DNA of 64,000 nt from Serinibacter salmoneus (GTDB lineage: Bacteria; Actinomycetota; Actinomycetes; Actinomycetales; Beutenbergiaceae): contig NZ_PDJD01000001.1 of the NCBI RefSeq assembly GCF_002563925.1, positions 2,796,973 through 2,860,972 of the forward strand, written 5' to 3'. The position numbers were made by a program, and so were the translations under genes. This document shows, piece after piece, positions 60,747 to 64,000 of the stretch. The notes under the pieces were generated by a model. It had not been told where the DNA came from and made no database searches. It saw nothing but the letters and a program-made list of their open reading frames with translations. Each line of letters begins with the position of its first letter. Positions within the stretch are counted from its first letter, which is position 1.

Positions 60747-63700
60747 TCACTCCATGTGGTCGAAGCGGTAGAGGAAGGCGGCCATGGCGTCGCGGGCGAC
60801 GTCGTTGAGTGGCTTGTACTCCGAGGTGCCGTTGTTGCCGACCCAGCCGGTGGCGATTCCGGTGGCCTGCATCCAGGTGATCTCGGTGTAGAACATGTTG
60901 CTGGTGGACACGTCCACGAACGGGGAGACCGTGGGCGGGGTGAACTCCGGCTCATCGGCCATCCGGTACAGGAACGCGGCCATCGCATCACGCGCGATCG
61001 GCTCCAGCGGACGGAACTCGCGGCCAGCAGAGGTCATCCACCCGGTGGAGATCCCCTCCTCATACAGCCACGCGATCTCGGTGTAGAACATGTTGCTGGT
61101 GGACACGTCCACGAACGGCGACGTGGCCGGCGGGGTGTAGTCCTCCACGTCCGCCATCCGGTACAGGAACGCCGCCATCGCATCACGGTTGATCGGCTCC
61201 AGCGGACGGAACTGCGCGCCCTGGGGCGTCATCCACCCCGTGGAGATCCCCTGCTCATACAGCCACAGGATCTCCTCGTAGAACATGTTGCTCGGCGCCA
61301 CATCGATGAACGGCGAACCGATCACCTCCACCGGCATCGTGACCGTGGTCCCCGAAGGCTGGGCCACCAACACCAACTCACTGGCACCCGCCTGGCCTGT
61401 GGCCGGCAGGACCAGGTCCACCACGGCCTGACCATCGACCACGGGCACCTCACCCACCTCGGTCTCACCCAGCCACACCGTGGCCGTGGTGTTCTCCGGA
61501 GAGTTCAGGCTCGTGAGGTTCAGCATCGAGGCCGTGAACACCACCTGCTCACCCAGGGTGACCTCCTCCGGCTGGTCCTGGACGGCCACGGCCTGGCGGG
61601 CGAAGTCCGGGGAGACCGGGGAGGCCTCGGTGAGGTAGTCGATCCACGCATCCCGGTCCACCAGACCCGTATCGCGCGTATCGCTGCCCTCGGTGAACAC
61701 CCGGAAGTTGTCCCCACCCTGCAGCAGGAAGGAGAAGGACCCCACCGTGTAGGACCCAGCCGGGTCCAGCGGCTCACCATCGATCATCACCGAGGTGATG
61801 TGCCGACCCTGATCATCGGCGTCACCCAACAGCACACCATCCCCATCAGGGTCCACCTCATAGGTGTAGGTGACATTGGAGGACAACCCCAACTGCAGAT
61901 AAGGCCGCGAGGGGACCTCACCCTCACTGGTGGTCTGCCACTGCTGCTCCAGCATCTCCACCACCTGCTCACCCGTCAACGTCGTGGTCCACAGGTTGTT
62001 CAGGAACGGCAGCACCGCATTGGCCTCGGCGTAGGTGATCACACCGTCCTGGTCGTAGTACAGCTCCGCGCGCAACCCACCCGGGTTGACCACACCGATA
62101 TCCGCACCACCACGCAACTCATCCGACAGGGACGCCAACAGCGCATCACCCACCAACGCGCCCAGCGTGGACTCACTGGCCCGGTCATCACCCTTGGTCG
62201 GCAACGCACCCTCCACCAGGTCCCACTCATAGAACCCATCCACGAACGACCCCGCAGCATTCGCCGTGGTGATGTCCGCCGTCACCTCACCGATCGGCTC
62301 ATCACCGATCTCCGCAGCAACCTCCAACGCGGCCTGCACGATCTCATCGACCTCAGCCACCATCGGGAACTCGGCGATCAACTCCGCATCCGGCGTGGTG
62401 GAACGCGCAATGTTCTCCGCACTGGCCGAGACCACCTCACCCGTGGCCGGATCGAACTCCAACAGCACCTTCCCCAGGAACTCCCCATAGGAACCGGTCT
62501 GCACAATCGGACGCTCCCGACCCGGCTCACCAGGCACCGGAGCCATCCACGCATACTCCTTGTGCGTGTGACCCGTGAAGATCGCATCCACCACCGGGGA
62601 GGTCTCCTCCACGATCTGCGCGAACACACCACCCGCAGCAACCTCCTGCTCCAAGGTGGAACCATCCGGAGTCCCCGCACCAGCACCCTCGTGGAACTCC
62701 GCCACGATGATGTCCGCCTCACCATTGCCCTCATCACCATCAGAGAGCTGCGCCGCCACACGGTTGGTCGCCTCCACCGGATCACCGAAGGTCAACCCCT
62801 CGATCCCACCCGGGGACACCAACGCCGGAGTCTCCTCCGTCACCGTCCCGATCACCGCCACCGAGACCCCACCAGCATCCAAGATCTCGTACTCCGGCAA
62901 CACCGGAACACCAGCAGCGTCATACACATTCGCACCCAGATACGGCCAGGCAGCGTTCGCGCCACCCTCCATCACCCGATCGATCAGATCATCCAACCCC
63001 TGATCGAACTCATGATTCCCCACCGCCGACGCAGCAAGGCCCAGCGCGTTCAACACATCAATCGTGGGCTGATCACCCTGCGAAGACGACGCGAACACCG
63101 ACGCACCAATGTTGTCACCCGCCGACAAGAACAAGAACGACCCACCAGCATCGGAGATCAACTTCTCCTGCTCAGCAACCGTCCCCGCAAACGCCACCGT
63201 ATTCCCATCAATACGACCATGGAAATCATTGATGTTCAACAGACCCACCAACTCGGTCTCGCTCTCCTCGCCTGCGGTCAGGCCGACCACGATCGGGTCG
63301 TGGTCGCTGGAACGGTAGGCGGAGTCGTCGTAGAACAGCGTGCCGTGGTTGTTGTACCGGCTGTACTCCAGCGCCACGGACTCCGGGGCGTTGATGTTCC
63401 AGATGTCGGCACCGGTGGCGCGGTCCATTGCTGCCTCGTTCAGCAGCACGTGGTCGAGCGAACCCGACAGACCCGAGAAGCTGTAGCTGTAGGACTCGGG
63501 GTCCAGTTCGGCGCCCGCGTTGTGGAAGCCCTCCGCGTAGAAGACCTGCAGCGGGTCCTCCATCGTGTAGGAGTTGAAGTCACCGATCAGGGCGACGGCG
63601 TCGCCGTCCTCGGTCACCTCGGGCAGCCAGTCGCGCAGGGCCTCGGCCTGGGCCACGCGGGAGGCGTTGGAGCTGCCCTGGCCGTCACCGGCGTCCTCGT

Positions 63701-64000
63701 CGCCGGGCAGCGGCCCGGCCGAACCCTTGGACTTGAAGTGGTTCACGACCACGAACACGCTCTCGCCGCCGTCGGCAGGCTCGAAAGCCTGACCGATCGG
63801 CTCACGGGCGTTCACGAACGGCTCACCGGATCCGCTCTGGTCGCCCAGAGCGCGCGACTCACCGACCGGGGTCGCCTCGGCGACCTGGTAGATGATCGCG
63901 TTCGTGATCACGTCCTGCTCATCGAGCGGGGGCAGGTCCGCGGAACTGGGCACGTAGGCCCACACGTCGGAGCCCTCGGCCGCGTTCAGTGCGTCCACCA
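60747..64000 (-). CDS. ExeM/NucH-type extracellular nuclease with 5'-nucleotidase and SLH-type repeats (5' end outside window)
   Basis: At least 1,084 residues of a surface enzyme whose start lies beyond the window. Order seen: the C-terminal half of an endonuclease/exonuclease/phosphatase domain (VNHFKSKG, LIGDFNSY, SSDHDPIVVGL), a calcineurin-like metallophosphatase (NINDFHGRIDG, SAGDNIGAS, VGNHEFDQG, TGHTHKEYAW), a 5_nucleotid_C domain (NPGGLRAELYYDQDG, LNNLWTTTLTGEQ, LQGGDNFR) and a beta-sandwich. Three SLH-type repeats end the protein (SPF(I/V)DV...FYxEIxW...GISTGW...AMAAFLYR). It probably salvages phosphate and nucleosides from extracellular DNA while held at the wall. Codon use inside the metallophosphatase and nucleotidase parts differs from the flanks. 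Confidence 0.9.
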   Translation of the reverse strand, partial: VDALNAAEGSDVWAYVPSSADLPPLDEQDVITNAIIYQVAEATPVGESRALGDQSGSGEPFVNAREPIGQAFEPADGGESVFVVVNHFKSKGSAGPLPGDEDAGDGQGSSNASRVAQAEALRDWLPEVTEDGDAVALIGDFNSYTMEDPLQVFYAEGFHNAGAELDPESYSYSFSGLSGSLDHVLLNEAAMDRATGADIWNINAPESVALEYSRYNNHGTLFYDDSAYRSSDHDPIVVGLTAGEESETELVGLLNINDFHGRIDGNTVAFAGTVAEQEKLISDAGGSFLFLSAGDNIGASVFASSSQGDQPTIDVLNALGLAASAVGNHEFDQGLDDLIDRVMEGGANAAWPYLGANVYDAAGVPVLPEYEILDAGGVSVAVIGTVTEETPALVSPGGIEGLTFGDPVEATNRVAAQLSDGDEGNGEADIIVAEFHEGAGAGTPDGSTLEQEVAAGGVFAQIVEETSPVVDAIFTGHTHKEYAWMAPVPGEPGRERPIVQTGSYGEFLGKVLLEFDPATGEVVSASAENIARSTTPDAELIAEFPMVAEVDEIVQAALEVAAEIGDEPIGEVTADITTANAAGSFVDGFYEWDLVEGALPTKGDDRASESTLGALVGDALLASLSDELRGGADIGVVNPGGLRAELYYDQDGVITYAEANAVLPFLNNLWTTTLTGEQVVEMLEQQWQTTSEGEVPSRPYLQLGLSSNVTYTYEVDPDGDGVLLGDADDQGRHITSVMIDGEPLDPAGSYTVGSFSFLLQGGDNFRVFTEGSDTRDTGLVDRDAWIDYLTEASPVSPDFARQAVAVQDQPEEVTLGEQVVFTASMLNLTSLNSPENTTATVWLGETEVGEVPVVDGQAVVDLVLPATGQAGASELVLVAQPSGTTVTMPVEVIGSPFIDVAPSNMFYEEILWLYEQGISTGWMTPQGAQFRPLEPINRDAMAAFLYRMADVEDYTPPATSPFVDVSTSNMFYTEIAWLYEEGISTGWMTSAGREFRPLEPIARDAMAAFLYRMADEPEFTPPTVSPFVDVSTSNMFYTEITWMQATGIATGWVGNNGTSEYKPLNDVARDAMAAFLYRFDHME

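Overview
The window is high-GC DNA with dense, often stop/start-overlapping genes, many GTG starts, lipobox lipoproteins, an ANTAR regulator, an F420-type (Ddn-like) enzyme and SLH-type surface repeats. This points to an actinobacterium, most likely Micrococcales (Georgenia/Ruania/Serinibacter-like). The genus is an inference from gene content, not a demonstrated placement.

Layout. 0.1-8.9 kb: a GAF-ANTAR regulator, a CapA-type lipoprotein, a three-gene operon (acyl-CoA-dehydrogenase-like protein, PIG-L deacetylase fused to a methyltransferase, GT2 glycosyltransferase), a baeRF-type protein and small genes. 8.96-12.87 kb: one HNH endonuclease gene broken into three pieces by two nearly identical, oppositely oriented ISL3-type elements, each with its own 8-bp target duplication. 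The gene also carries a one-base frameshift. 13-20 kb: lipoproteins, a SdpI-like membrane protein, a zinc-type ArsR/SmtB sensor overlapping a tandem-duplicated His-rich protein, a YbdK-type ligase and a DUF3054 protein. 20-25.3 kb: an alpha-galactoside locus (sodium:sugar symporter, LacI regulator, GH36 enzyme) with three LacI-like operators in the divergent promoter region.

25.5-32.2 kb: the most unusual operon. Seven genes overlap without a gap: receiver, histidine kinase, receiver fused to a PIG-L deacetylase, ATP-grasp enzyme, PHP phosphoesterase, processive-type GT2 and a 59-residue membrane protein. I read it as a phospho-signalling-controlled pathway making or modifying an unknown surface glycan or glycoconjugate. 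32.3-34.9 kb: a surface-anchored cohesin protein overlaps a secreted amidase carrying a dockerin-like module. 35.2-40 kb: two tRNA-Ser genes flank a DUF4956/VTC polyphosphate-polymerase/Cthe_2159-like operon.

40-60.6 kb is mostly core: Ddn-like protein, PadR regulator, serine hydrolase, quinone oxidoreductase, luciferase-like protein, two DoxX paralogues, AGE epimerase, HAD phosphatase, serS, lipid kinase, pheA, a large membrane protein with a convergent GT2, DUF5926, pgm, an MFS transporter and trxA. 60.7 kb to the end: the 3' part of a very large secreted nuclease/5'-nucleotidase with three SLH-type repeats, whose codon use changes abruptly inside the gene.

Two short tandem-repeat families (22-bp and 20-bp units) recur between genes, mostly starting within 0-12 bases of a stop codon. 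Several genes have a TANNCT box 6-7 bases before a GTG start, suggesting frequent leaderless transcription.
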